A DNA stretch of 64,000 bases from Leidyana gryllorum EB-2025a. Lineage: Eukaryota; Apicomplexa. The stretch is taken from the NCBI GenBank assembly GCA_048772705.1, contig JBLWGC010000121.1, forward strand, positions 124,001 to 188,000. Direction: 5' to 3'. Position numbers and translations under genes: made by a program. Positions 39,901-52,182 of the stretch are shown piece by piece. How positions within the stretch are numbered: position 1 is the first letter of the stretch; every line of letters begins with the position of its first letter. Under the pieces are notes generated by a model. The model saw nothing but the letters and a program-made list of their open reading frames with translations. It was not told the DNA's origin and ran no database searches.

Positions 39901-42900
39901 AGACGTGACTGAGATCACCGAAACTACTGATGACGTAACTGAAGTGACCCAATCCACCAATGAAGTGACTGAAATCACTCAGTCCACCGGAGACGTGACT
40001 GAGATCACCGAAACTACAGATGACGTAACTGAAGTGACCCAATCCACCAATGAAGTGACTGAAATCACTCAGTCCACCGGAGACGTGACTGAGATCACCG
40101 AAACTACAGATGACGTGACTGAAGTCACTCAGTCCACCGGAGACGTGACTGAGATCACCGAAACTACAGATGACGTGACTGAAGTGACTCAATCCACCAA
40201 TGAAGTGACTGAAATCACTCAGTCCACCGGAGACGTGACTGAGATCACCGAAACTACTGATGACGTAACTGAAGTGACCCAATCCACCAATGAAGTGACT
40301 GAAATCACTCAGTCCACCGGAGACGTGACTGAGATCACCGAAACTACAGATGACGTGACTGAAGTGACTCAATCCACCAATGAAGTGACTGAAATCACTC
40401 AGTCCACGGGAGACGTGACTGAGATCACCGAAACTACAGAAGACGTAACTGAAGTGACTCAATCCACCGGAGACGTGACTGAGATCACCGAAACTACAGA
40501 TGACGTGACTGAAATCACTCAATCCACGGGAGACGTGACTGAGATCACCGAAACTACTGATGACGTAACTGAAGTCACTCAATCCACCAATGAAGTGACT
40601 GAAATCACTCAGTCCACCAGAGACGTGACTGAGATCACCGAAACTACAGAAGACGTAACTGAAGTGACTCAATCCACCGGAGACGTGACTGAGATCACCG
40701 AAACTACAGATGACGTGACTGAAATCACTCAATCCACGGGAGACGTGACTGAGATCACCGAAACTACTGATGACGTAACTGAAGTCACTCAATCCACCAA
40801 TGAAGTGACTGAAATCACTCAGTCCACCGGAGACGTGACTGAGATCACCGAAACTACAGATGACGTAACTGAAGTGACTCAATCCACCAATGAAGTGACT
40901 GAAATCACTCAGTCCACCGGAGACGTGACTGAGATCACCGAGACTACGGATGACGTGACTGAAATGACTCAATCCACCAATGAAGTGACTGAAATCACTC
41001 AGTCCACCGGAGACGTGACTGAGATCACCGAGACTACGGATGACGTGACTGAAATGACTCAATCCACCGGAGACGTGACTGAGATTACCGAAACTACATT
41101 TGACGTAACTGAAGTGACTCAATCCACCAATGAAGTGACTGAAATCACTCAGTCCACCGGAGACGTGACTGAGATCACCGAAACTACAGATGGCGTGACT
41201 GAAATCACTCAGTCCACCAATGAAGTGACTGAAATGACTCAATCCACCGGAGACGTGACTGAGATTACCGAAACTACATTTGACGTAACTGAAGTGACTC
41301 AATCCACCAATGAAGTGACTGAAATCACTCAGTCCACCGGAGACGTGACTGAGATCACCGAAACTACAGATGACGTAACTGAAGTCACTCAATCCACCAA
41401 TGAAGTGACTGAAATGACTCAGTCCACCGGAGACGTGACTGAGATCACCGAAACTACAGATGACGTGACTGAAGTGACTCAATCCACCAATGAAGTGACT
41501 GAAATCACTCAGTCCACCGGAAACGTGACTGAGATCACCGAAACTACAGATGGCGTGACTGAAATCACTCAGTCCACCGGAGACGTGACTGAGATCACCG
41601 AAACTACAGATGACGTGACTGAAGTGACTCAATCCACCAATGAAGTGACTGAAGTCACTCAGTCCACCGGAGACGTGACTGAGATCACCGAAACTACGGA
41701 TGCCGTAACTGAAGTGACTCAATCCACCAATGAAGTGACTGAAGTCACTCAGTCCACCGGAGACGTGACTGAGATCACCGAGACTACGGATGGCGTAACT
41801 GAAGTGACTCAATCCACCAATGAAGTGACTGAAGTCACTCAGTCCACCGGAGACGTGACTGAGATCACCGAAACTACTGATGACGTAACTGAAGTGACTC
41901 AATCCACCAATGAAGTGACTGAAGTCACTCAGTCCACCGGAGACGTGACTGAGATCACCGAAACTACGGATGCCGTAACTGAAGTGACTCAATCCACCAA
42001 TGAAGTGACTGAAATCACTCAGTCCACCGGAGACGTGACTGAGATCACCGAGACTACGGATGACGTGACTGAAATGACTCAATCCACCGGAGACGTGACT
42101 GAGATTACCGAAACTACATTTGACGTGACTGAAGTGACTCAATCCACCAATGAAGTGACTGAAATCACTCAGTCCACCGGAGACGTGACTGAGATCACCG
42201 AAACTACAGATGGCGTGACTGAAATGACTCAGTCCACCGGAGACGTGACTGAGATCACCGAAACTACAGATGACGTGACTGAAGTGACTCAATCCACCAA
42301 TGAAGTGACTGAAGTCACTCAGTCCACCGGAGACGTGACTGAGATCACCGAAACTACGGATGCCGTAACTGAAGTGACTCAATCCACCAATGAAGTGACT
42401 GAAGTCACTCAGTCCACCGGAGACGTGACTGAGATCACCGAGACTACGGATGACGTAACTGAAGTGACTCAATCCACCAATGAAGTGACTGAAGTCACTC
42501 AGTCCACCGGAGACGTGACTGAGATCACCGAAACTACTGATGACGTAACTGAAGTGACTCAATCCACCAATGAAGTGACTGAAGTCACTCAGTCCACCGG
42601 AGACGTGACTGAGATCACCGAAACTACGGATGCCGTAACTGAAGTGACTCAATCCACCAATGAAGTGACTGAAATCACTCAGTCCACCGGAGACGTGACT
42701 GAGATCACCGAGACTACGGATGACGTGACTGAAATGACTCAATCCACCGGAGACGTGACTGAGATTACCGAAACTACATTTGACGTAACTGAAGTGACTC
42801 AATCCACCAATGAAGTGACTGAAATCACTCAGTCCACCGGAGACGTGACTGAGATCACCGAAACTACAGATGGCGTGACTGAAATGACTCAGTCCACCGG

Positions 42901-45900
42901 AGACGTGACTGAGATCACCGAAACTACATTTGACGTAACTGAAGTGACTCAATCCACCAATGAAGTGACTGAAATCACTCAGTCCACCGGAGACGTGACT
43001 GAGATCACCGAAACTACAGATGACGTGACTGAAGTGACTCAATCCACCAATGAAGTGACTGAAATCACTCAGTCCACCGGAGACGTGACTGAGATCACCG
43101 AAACTACAGATGACGTGACTGAAGTGACTCAATCCACCGGAGACGTGACTGAGATCACCGAAACTACTGATGACGTAACTGAAGTGACTCAATCCACCAA
43201 TGAAGTGACTGAAATCACTCAGTCCACCGGAGACGTGACTGAGATCACCGAAACTACAGATGACGTGACTGAAGTGACTCAATCCACCAATGAAGTGACT
43301 GAAATCACTCAGTCCACCGGAGACGTGACTGAGATCACCGAAACTACAGATGGCGTGACTGAAATGACTCAATCCACCGGAGACGTGACTGAGATCACCG
43401 AAACTACGGATGCCGTAACTGAAGTGACTCAATCCACCAATGAAGTGACTGAAGTCACTCAGTCCACCGGAGACGTGACTGAGATCACCGAGACTACGGA
43501 TGACGTAACTGAAGTGACTCAATCCACCAATGAAGTGACTGAAATCACTCAGTCCACCGGAGACGTGACTGAGATCACCGAAACTACAGATGGCGTGACT
43601 GAAATCACTCAGTCCACCGGAGACGTGACTGAGATCACCGAAACTACAGATGACGTGACTGAAGTGACTCAATCCACCAATGAAGTGACTGAAATCACTC
43701 AGTCCACCGGAAACGTGACTGAGATCACCGAAACTACTGATGACGTAACTGAAGTGACTCAATCCACCAATGAAGTGACTGAAGTCACTCAGTCCACCGG
43801 AGACGTAACTGAGATCACCGAAACTACGGATGCCGTAACTGAAGTGACTCAATCCACCGGAGACGTGACTGAGATCACCGAGACTACGGATGACGTAACT
43901 GAAGTGACTCAATCCACCAATGAAGTGACTGAAATCACTCAGTCCACCGGAGACGTGACTGAGATCACCGAAACTACAGATGGCGTGACTGAAGTCACTC
44001 AGTCCACCGGAGACGTGACTGAGATCACCGAAACTACGGATGCCGTAACTGAAGTGACTCAATCCACCAATGAAGTGACTGAAGTCACTCAGTCCACCGG
44101 AGACGTGACTGAGATCACCGAAACTACTGATGACGTAACTGAAGTGACTCAATCCACCAATGAAGTGACTGAAGTCACTCAGTCCACCGGAGACGTGACT
44201 GAGATCACCGAAACTACGGATGCCGTAACTGAAGTGACTCAATCCACCAATGAAGTGACTGAAGTCACTCAGTCCACCGGAGACGTGACTGAGATCACCG
44301 AAACTACTGATGACGTAACTGAAGTGACTCAATCCACCAATGAAGTGACTGAAGTCACTCAGTCCACCGGAGACGTGACTGAGATCACCGAAACTACGGA
44401 TGCCGTAACTGAAGTGACTCAATCCACCAATGAAGTGACTGAGATCACCGAAACTACAGGTGACGTAACTGGAGTCACTCAGTCCACCGGAGACGTGACT
44501 GAGATCACCGAGACTACGGATGACGTGACTGAAATGACTCAATCCACCGGAGACGTGACTGAGATCACCGAAACTACAGATGACGTAACTGAAGTGACTC
44601 AATCCACCAATGAAGTGACTGAGATCACCGAAACTACAGGTGACGTAACTGGAGTCACTCAGTCCACCGGAGACGTGACTGAGATCACCGAGACTACGGA
44701 TGACGTGACTGAAATGACTCAATCCACCGGAGACGTGACTGAGATTACCGAAACTACATTTGACGTAACTGAAGTGACTCAATCCACCAATGAAGTGACT
44801 GAAGTCACTCAGTCCACCGGAGACGTGACTGAGATCACCGAGACTACGGATGACGTGACTGAAATGACTCAATCCACCAATGAAGTGACTGAAGTCACTC
44901 AGTCCACCGGAGACGTGACTGAGATCACCGAAACTACTGATGACGTAACTGAAGTGACTCAATCCACCAATGAAGTGACTGAAGTCACTCAGTCCACCGG
45001 AGACGTGACTGAGATCACCGAGACTACGGATGACGTGACTGAAATGACTCAATCCACCAATGAAGTGACTGAAGTCACTCAGTCCACCGGAGACGTGACT
45101 GAGATCACCGAGACTACGGATGCCGTAACTGAAGTGACTCAATCCACCAATGAAGTGACTGAAATTACTCAGTCCACCGGAGACGTGACTGAGATCACCG
45201 AGACTACGGATGACGTGACTGAAATGACTCAATCCACCGGAGACGTGACTGAGATCACCGAAACTACAGATGACGTAACTGAAGTGACTCAATCCACCAA
45301 TGAAGTGACTGAAATCACTCAGTCCACCGGAGACGTGACTGAGATCACCGAGACTACGGATGACGTGACTGAACTGACTCAATCCACCAATGAAGTGACT
45401 GAAATCACTCAGTCCACCGGAGACGTGACTGAGATCACCGAGACTACGGATGACGTAACTGAAATGACTCAATCCACCGGAGACGTGACTGAGATCACCG
45501 AAACTACAGATGACGTAACTGAAGTGACTCAATCCACCAATGAAGTGACTGAGATCACCGAAACTACAGATGACGTGACTGAAGTGACTCAATCCACCGG
45601 AGACGTGACTGAGATCACTCAATCCACCGGAGACATGACTGAGATCACCGAAACTACAGATGACGTGACTGAACTGACTCAATCCACCAATGAAGTGACT
45701 GAAATCACTCAGTCCACCGGAGACGTGACTGAGATCACCGAAACTACAGATGACGTAACTGAAATGACTCAATCCACCGGAGACGTGACTGAGATCACCG
45801 AAACTACAGATGACGTGACTGAAGTGACTCAATCCACCAATGAAGTGACTGAGATCACCGAAACTACAGATGACGTGACTGAAATCACTCAATCCACCGG

Positions 45901-48778
45901 AGACGTGACTGAGATCACCGAGACTACGGATGACGTAACTGAAATGACTCAATCCACCGGAGACGTGACTGAGATCACCGAAACTACAGATGACGTAACT
46001 GAAGTAACTCAATCCACCAATGAAGTGACTGAGATCACCGAAACTACAGATGACGTGACTGAAGTGACTCAATCCACCGGAGACGTGACTGAGATCACTC
46101 AATCCACCGGAGACGTGACTGAGATCACCGAAACTACAGATGACGTGACTGAAATGACTCAATCCACCAATGAAGTGACTGAAGTCACTCAGTCCACCGG
46201 AGACGTGACTGAGATCACCGAGACTACGGATGCCGTAACTGAAGTGACTCAATCCACCAATGAAGTGACTGAAATTACTCAGTCCACCGGAGACGTGACT
46301 GAGATCACCGAGACTACGGATGACGTGACTGAAATGACTCAATCCACCGGAGACGTGACTGAGATCACCGAAACTACAGATGACGTGACTGAACTGACTC
46401 AATCCACCAATGAAGTGACTGAAATCACTCAGTCCACCGGAGACGTGACTGAGATTACCGAAACTACAGATGACGTAACTGAAATGACTCAATCCACCGG
46501 AGACGTGACTGAGATCACCGAAACTACAGATGACGTAACTGAAGTGACTCAATCCACCAATGAAGTGACTGAAATCACTCAGTCCACCGGAGACGTGACT
46601 GAGATCACCGAGACTACGGATGACGTAACTGAAATGACTCAATCCACCGGAGACGTGACTGAGATCACTCAATCCACCGGAGACGTGACTGAGATCACCG
46701 AAACTACAGATGACGTGACTGAACTGACTCAATCCACCAATGAAGTGACTGAAATCACTCAGTCCACCGGAGACGTGACTGAGATCACCGAAACTACAGA
46801 TGACGTAACTGAAATGACTCAATCCACCGGAGACGTGACTGAGATCACCGAAACTACAGATGACGTAACTGAAGTGACTCAATCCACCAGTGAAGTGACT
46901 GAAATCACTCAGTCCACCGGAGACGTGACTGAGATCACCGAGACTACGGATGCCGTAACTGAAGTGACTCGATCCACCGGAGACGTGACTGAGATCACCG
47001 AAACTACAGATGACGTAACTGAAGTGACTCAATCCACCAATGAAGTGACTGAAATCACTCAATCCACCGGAGACGTGACTGAGATCACCGAAACTACAGA
47101 TGACGTGACTGAAATCACTCAATCCACCGGAGACGTGACTGAGATCACCGAAACTACAGATGACGTAACTGAAGTGACTCAATCCACCAATGAAGTGACT
47201 GAAATCACTCAGTCCACCGGAGACGTGACTGAGATCACCGAGACTACGGATGCCGTAACTGAAGTGACTCAATCCACCGGAGACGTGACTGAGATCACCG
47301 AAACTACTGATGACGTAACTGAAGTGACTCAATCCACCAATGAAGTGACTGAAATCACTCAGTCCACCGGAGACGTGACTGAGATCACCGAGACTACGGA
47401 TGCCCTAACTGAAGTGACTCAATCCACCGGAGACGTGACTGAGATCACCGAAACTACAGATGACGTAACTGAAGTGACTCAATCCACCAATGAAGTGACT
47501 GAAATCACTCAGTCCACCGGAGACGTGACTGAGATCACCGAGACTACGGATGCCGTAACTGAAGTGACTCAATCCACCGGAGACGTGACTGAGATCACCG
47601 AAACTACAGATGACGTGACTGAAATCACTCAATCCACCGGAGACGTGACTGAGATCACCGAAACTACAGATGACGTAACTGAAGTGACTCAATCCACCAA
47701 TGAAGTGACTGAAATCACTCAGTCCACCGGAGACGTGACTGAGATCACCGAGACTACGGATGCCGTAACTGAAGTGACTCAATCCACCGGAGACGTGACT
47801 GAGATCACCGAAACTACAGATGACGTGACTGAAATCACTCAATCCACCGGAGACGTGACTGAGATCACCGAAACTACTGATGACGTAACTGAAGTGACTC
47901 AATCCACCAATGAAGTGACTGAAATCACTCAGTCCACCGGAGACGTGACTGAGATCACCGAGACTACGGATGCCGTAACTGAAGTGACTCAATCCACCGG
48001 AGACGTGACTGAGATCACCGAGACTACGGATGCCCTAACTGAAGTGACTCAATCCACCGGAGACGTGACTGAGATCACCGAAACTACAGATGACGTAACT
48101 GAAGTGACTCAATCCACCAATGAAGTGACTGAAATCACTCAGTCCACCGGAGACGTGACTGAGATCACCGAGACTACGGATGCCGTAACTGAAGTGACTC
48201 AATCCACCGGAGACGTGACTGAGATCACCGAAACTACTGATGACGTAACTGAAGTGACTCAATCCACCAATGAAGTGACTGAGATCACCGAAACTACAGA
48301 TGACGTAACTGAAGTGACTCAATCCACCAATGAAGTGACTGAAATCACTCAGTCCACCGGAGACGTGACTGAGATCACCGAGACTACGGATGCCGTAACT
48401 GAAGTGACTCAATCCACCGGAGAGGTGACTGAGATCACCGAAACTACAGATGACGTAACTGAAGTGACTCAATCCACCAATGAAGTGACTGAAATCACTC
48501 AGTCCACCGGAGACGTGACTGAGATCACCGAAACTACAGATGAGTTCACTAAGACCACGGATGGTGACAGCACCGAGGAGGGAGGGGAAACAGACTCCGA
48601 GACAAGTGATGGCGCCACCAGCACACCAGAGGAGACTACTAAGCCCACTGAAGAGCAGAGCACGACGAGCTCAATTTGGCTGGATGTAGATCAGACTTGG
48701 CCAGGAGATGGAATTAGAATGGAAATGCTGGGGGTTTCGGCCTCCGCAGCAGCAATGATGTTTTTGATGTTAGCATAG
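15920..48778 (+). CDS. Giant (~10,939-residue) secreted Thr/Ser/Glu-rich tandem-repeat surface protein
   Basis: Exon 1 (15920-16110) encodes a signal peptide (MRLVLFFALALPLALS) and ~47 more residues. A 39-nt GT-AG intron (16111-16149) joins it, in frame, to a single exon from 16150 to 48778. Residues ~64-325 are Ser/Thr-rich but non-repetitive. Five repeat blocks follow: A ~325-1117, B ~1118-2160, C ~2161-2351, D ~2352-6363 and E ~6364-10860. A 78-residue tail has a polar Thr/Glu linker and ends in a hydrophobic segment (GVSASAAAMMFLMLA), a likely GPI signal. Composition is dominated by Thr, Ser, Glu, Asp and Val; the repeats are almost free of Cys and aromatic residues. This suggests an extended, acidic, possibly O-glycosylated mucin- or adhesin-like coat protein. 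No known domain was found. The 32.6-kb frame has no stop. Function is inferred only. Confidence 0.85.
16933..19310 (+). repeat. Giant gene block A: 36-bp units (12 residues, TSTSTESPTTTE type)
   Basis: About 66 units of 36 bp, with some 18-bp half units (ETSTST). The main unit reads STSTESPTTTET. A second type, STSTEGLTPTET or its TDKS variant, is rare in the left part and common after ~18,300. Most differences are silent changes in one Thr codon (ACG/ACC/ACA). Confidence 0.9.
19311..22440 (+). repeat. Giant gene block B: mosaic of ESPTLTSTSTET and ETESSTEAST modules
   Basis: Six-residue modules (TSTSTE, ETESST, EASTST, ESPTLT) are arranged in longer higher-order units of varying length. A unit containing the DESPTLT variant recurs about every 190-310 bp. 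Every module is a multiple of 3 bp, so the frame is kept. Confidence 0.85.
22441..23013 (+). repeat. Giant gene block C: ~111-bp units (37 residues, SSESSSSPETST type)
   Basis: About five copies, some partial. Two neighbouring units starting near 22,691 and 22,802 are spaced exactly 111 bp. The unit is Ser-rich (STSSESSSSPETSTETST) and carries a STSTDESSTETST half. Confidence 0.8.
23014..35050 (+). repeat. Giant gene block D: ~364 copies of a 33-bp unit (STDESTVEVTQ type)
   Basis: The 11-residue unit is S-T-[D/E]-[D/E]-S-T-[V/A/S]-E-V-T-[Q/P]. ADLT, AEIT and STV variants also occur. Nearly all units are exactly 33 bp. The QS junction uses two linked silent forms, CAA TCC and CAG TCT. Confidence 0.92.
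35051..48540 (+). repeat. Giant gene block E: ~450 copies of a 30-bp unit in 60/90-bp higher-order order
   Basis: Ten-residue units of three main types, TDDVTEVTQS, TNEVTEITQS and TGDVTEITET, alternate mostly as 90-bp triplets or 60-bp doublets. Minor variants at the residue after T-D include D/A/G/E and TFDV. The array ends at 48,540, where the unique tail begins. Confidence 0.92.
37300..39180 (+). repeat. Recent 930-bp in-frame tandem duplication inside block E
   Basis: Bases from about 37,300 to 38,230 recur 930 bp downstream (31 units of 30 bp). All line-by-line comparisons made between 37,321 and 38,250 and the partner at +930 agree, including rare variants such as the TGAVTEV units and AATCCACGGG forms. 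The match breaks down on both sides. Confidence 0.8.
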
Positions 48779-48982
48779 TTCGTTCATGTCACAATGTTCT
48801 GACCTATATGAAACACTGACTCTACAATTTCTCCATTGATTGTCGTCAGCGTACTGGGGTTTGGGATACTGGGACGAGACATGTGTGCGCCAGAGGCCGC
48901 CTGCAAGATATCAATTTAGTCCGCTTCTGGTGTGATTGATTTAGTGTGTATCAGCAAATCTGTTTATACCTAAATCAGTATC

Positions 48983-49264
48983 ATGAAGGTTGCCACTATT
49001 GTTTTCGCTCTTATCTCTATTGTGTCTGCCGAGAAGCCAGCACTCCAGTTGAACCCTCTTGAGGGGGACGTGGAGGTGGATTCAGCGGGAGACGCGGATG
49101 TCGGTACTGCATCGGAGGATTCAAGTTCGACCGAGTTCACCAGTACGTCTATTGAAGAAACAACTACCAGTACAACTACAAAGAAGAGCGGAGCTGGTCC
49201 GAACACTCACTTGGCTGCGTTGGCTCCAGTGGTGGCAATCTTGGGGCTTAAGTATTTGGCTTGA
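48983..49264 (+). CDS. Small secreted Ser/Thr-rich GPI-anchor-like protein (KKSG-tail family)
   Basis: Intronless, 93 residues. The signal peptide MKVATIVFALISIVSA precedes an acidic stretch (LEGDVEVDSAGDADVG), then a Ser/Thr-rich stretch. The conserved tail is TTKKSGAGPNTHLAALAPV followed by AILGLKYLA. The same tail ends the protein at 61,806, and the layout recurs at 63,047. The basic KKSG followed by ~20 hydrophobic residues to the stop suits a GPI attachment signal. The gene begins 204 bp after the giant gene's stop, on the same strand. It has no known family; a cell-surface role is inferred. Confidence 0.8.
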   Translation: MKVATIVFALISIVSAEKPALQLNPLEGDVEVDSAGDADVGTASEDSSSTEFTSTSIEETTTSTTTKKSGAGPNTHLAALAPVVAILGLKYLA

Positions 49265-49514
49265 GTATTTTACTTCCAGGTTACCAATGCAACAATGGCG
49301 CGATACCAGTACAAAGACGAATGTATTGCGGGATACTTCTGCCGTCCGAGGAGGGGAGGGTGATCCCGTGGTGTTCCTGGCCCCCGATGAGAGGGTGTAG
49401 GAGTACCGAGTCTTGTCAGTCAATCCTGTCTATCTTTTTCGATGTTTGTGACTCGATCTGTGGATCTGGAACAAGTAGATCCAGAGAATCAACAAGTCTT
49501 GAGAACAGCTACTC

Positions 49515-49658
49515 CAGTGCTAACGTCTGAGCACAAGGCTCCCGACTTACCACAGCTCGGCCCAGTCTGAGATGTACATGCCCTTAAATGGGATCGTACA
49601 TCTCAAACTGGGCCGAGCTGTGGTAAGTCGGGAACCTTGTGCTAAGACGTTAGCACTG
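49515..49658. repeat. 144-bp near-perfect hairpin (69-bp inverted repeat, 6-nt loop)
   Basis: The left arm 49515-49583 and right arm 49590-49658 are reverse complements, differing at about five positions by eye, with the loop TTAAAT. The loop-proximal ends (GAGATGTAC.ATCCC type) resemble the GAGATGTAAGATCCC sequence at the outer ends of the LTRs near 58,499 and 61,544. It may be a foldback or LTR-derived element. Confidence 0.8.
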
Positions 49659-49663
49659 AAAAA

Positions 49664-49767
49664 AACGGTGCTATTCAGTCCAGCTATATCGTTTATGGAC
49701 TATGGTCTACGAGAAAGGATTACGCACGGTAGGGCCCTCTGTGCTCGTCATGTCGCCTGGACGGCTC
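49664..49767. repeat. LTR-like fragment related to the Ty3/gypsy-type element
   Basis: The stretch from AACGGTGCTATTCAGTCC through GGATTACGCACGGTAGG to GGACGGCTCA is also found in the LTR at 61,544-61,670, and most of it in the one at 58,499-58,612. It is a partial copy. It ends a few bases before homology to the F-box genes begins. Confidence 0.75.
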
Positions 49768-49768
49768 A

Positions 49769-51548
49769 ATGTGGACTGATCTGCGACAGAAGATGTCCCA
49801 ATGGGGACTGCCGAGACTGACGGAAGCAATCATAGGCACCATTTTCGAAAGTGGGGGTTCGTGGCAGACCCACACTTTCAGTTTTCCCAACCTGAAGTTG
49901 TTGGACATCTCCTGGTCAGAGTTGTCTGAAGGGTCGCTGCTTATCGATGCTCCGATATTGGAATGTTTAGTCGTCAAAAGGCACCAGCTCCCTTTCATTC
50001 GCCACGATCTAGCGGTGGAGCTCCATAGGGCTGTGGGTGACGGCCACGGTGGCCGCGACGACCGGATTGTGTCGGTGACAAAGCCACACTTCAGGTATTG
50101 GATCTTCAAAACTCAGGATACCGCCGCCTCTGTGACAAACGGGGGATGGCAGACATCCCCGTGTCTGGTGCGATATCTATCCGAGGCGCACGATTGGGCG
50201 AGCGATCCACTGGAGTTCCAAAACGGAATCACATACACGTGGCCAAAGTGCGCGAGGTGAGGGTTTCTGGAAGCATTGCGTTACATTTCGTTCAGAGGGT
50301 CACAGAGGCTCTGGGAATACCTCAAACGAGAATGGAGCGATCGGGAGCGCCATATGCATCCGCTCTGTCGCACTTACCTGCGAAATGTGCCGTTTGTGGC
50401 ATTTATATATGCCCAACGACTTGTGAATGGGACTCAAGAAGATGGCACTGTGCTGCGGCGCGTCGCCTCGAGTTTCGGATGGTTCCGGTTGGCCCGAACG
50501 AAGGATTTGGATTCACCGCCTCTCTGCTGGAAGGCTCTCCCACTGACCGAACCTCCCGCTGTATACCCTCCCCCATACTTTGGATTGATGAGTGACAACA
50601 CACTTTATTTGAGCGCCTCCGGCATCAATCATCCAGTGGAATGGTCAGAGGTGACACGGGTTCTCTATGTCAACGACAAATCCACTCCGACTCTGACTGA
50701 AAATTTACTCAGAACTCTGCCCTTTCAGAATCTGAAGCGCATTGAGTTACCTCTGGAGGGATGGGCGCTGGTTGAAGGACTGTGTGAGAGCGCGACCCCC
50801 CCCTCTTTGCCCTCCGACTGTGTCCGGGTGCTATGCCTTCACACCAAACGGGATGCCTCACCGGAAGCGATGCGACGTTTGATTGAAAGGTGTCAAATTC
50901 AATATGTCGGTGTCACCGGAGTGCCTTCCCAGATCGCGAAGTTGACTGACTGGTTTTTGGTTGGGCACTCCATTTGGCGACGGAGAGGCATTCGGGTCCG
51001 TTTCACGCTACCCGTGGCCTAAGGTCCAATTGGAACTCGTCTCGGGACTGTATACCGATGCCACTCTCCGAGCTGTGCTGAAATACATTGGGTGTTCGGC
51101 GGAAGACATCAGTCTGTGTCTGATGACGCAGACTGCCGACGATCCGGAACAATGGACAAAGCTGCGAGAAAGAAGTGTCCACGCTGCGTCCACTCTCCTT
51201 TCAGGCACTGGTTACTGCAGCGTTCCAAAGGCCCTCGTCAGTCAGTGGTACGCGCACATGTTGGAAGGGACATTGCGAGAGGCTCAGATCTCCGTCGGCG
51301 GACTGTTCGACGTCATCGCCCACACTTGCAAAGACGATTGGTGGTTGGGTCGTGCGCTGCTGAACCAACGCTTCAGAGAGTTGGAGTATTCGGGCCGTCC
51401 GGTGACGTTACCGGCTGTTTGTCCCGCGTCGATCTACGAAGAAGTCTTCCCCCAGAGAGAGAAGAAGTCCAGGGCTTCCAGAATGGTGCCTTCAGGGCTT
51501 TTACATTGTGCGAGTCATTTGTGGTCAAAATGGAAACCGCCTTTTTGA
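49769..51548 (+). pseudogene. F-box-type gene copy 1: 5'-truncated and frameshifted
   Basis: Homology to copies 2 and 3 starts at ~49,771, inside their first exon, so the F-box and the first ~85 residues are absent. The 39-nt intron is kept (50257-50295). A net 23-bp deletion near 51,007, relative to copy 2, shifts the frame, so the reading stops at 51,022. The remaining ~180 codons continue in another frame to 51,548. Elsewhere the sequence is very close to copy 3. The deletion accounts for the 2,670-bp offset to copy 2 against the 2,693-bp period between copies 2 and 3. A shortened protein from ATG 49769 is possible, but decay is more likely. Confidence 0.75.
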
Positions 51549-52182
51549 GGTTTCTAATTCGACGCCTTTCTACGCTCATCACTTCAAACAGAGTGAAAGT
51601 CAGTCTCTGTGAGCTCTACGATCAGATAAAAGTAGGACAAAGACTGCAAGTGTAGTCAAATGCCGTGAAAATGAACACCGCATAAGACTTCCGGACTGAG
51701 AGCTTCAAGCAGTCGAAGGTGAGGCCGTGACATCTGTTGAATTCATCCACCCACACAACAGTGATGGAAGTGGTCGCTGAAGGGCTCCGAACTGCCTTTT
51801 GATATATCGTTGACAGGACTCACAATCTAAAGGCCTCGAGTAAGGCACTTCAAGGCTCTACTCAGTCTTTGTGGGTATCCTCAAGACTACAGACGGGCTG
51901 TCAGTATCGTCTGCTATACACTGTGTGGCACATGGCGTTGAAATCTAAGTTGAAAAGCCATTCGCTGAGCAGAGGTGTTTGTATCGTTGCATATATCAAG
52001 CAAGACGCGTCATCACCTCTGTGACCCCCATGTTTCGCTTCGTAAAGTGCTCGTTTCCAAGTTTACATCGGGATATTTTGACAACAACCCGTCCGGCATC
52101 AGTGCACAACATTGCCCGGGCAGGTGCTCCAGGTCGCACACGAGTGTGTGCATACACGCTTTCCCCTCTCAGGTGCTGATCA

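Noticed and set aside
22961-47332. An antisense open frame of about 8,100 codons across blocks D and E
   Set aside because: The 33- and 30-bp units are multiples of three and happen to lack stops in this antisense frame, so one stop-free unit repeated hundreds of times stays open. It has no signal peptide or unique ends, and the sense frame has both.
16933-48540. Tandem repeats considered as a CRISPR array or satellite DNA
   Set aside because: There are no unique spacers, the genome is eukaryotic with introns, and the units stay in frame inside a coding exon.
49261-49530. An ~89-codon plus-strand frame after the small gene at 48,983
   Set aside because: It lacks a signal peptide and any match to the cluster family; probably chance in the 3' flank.
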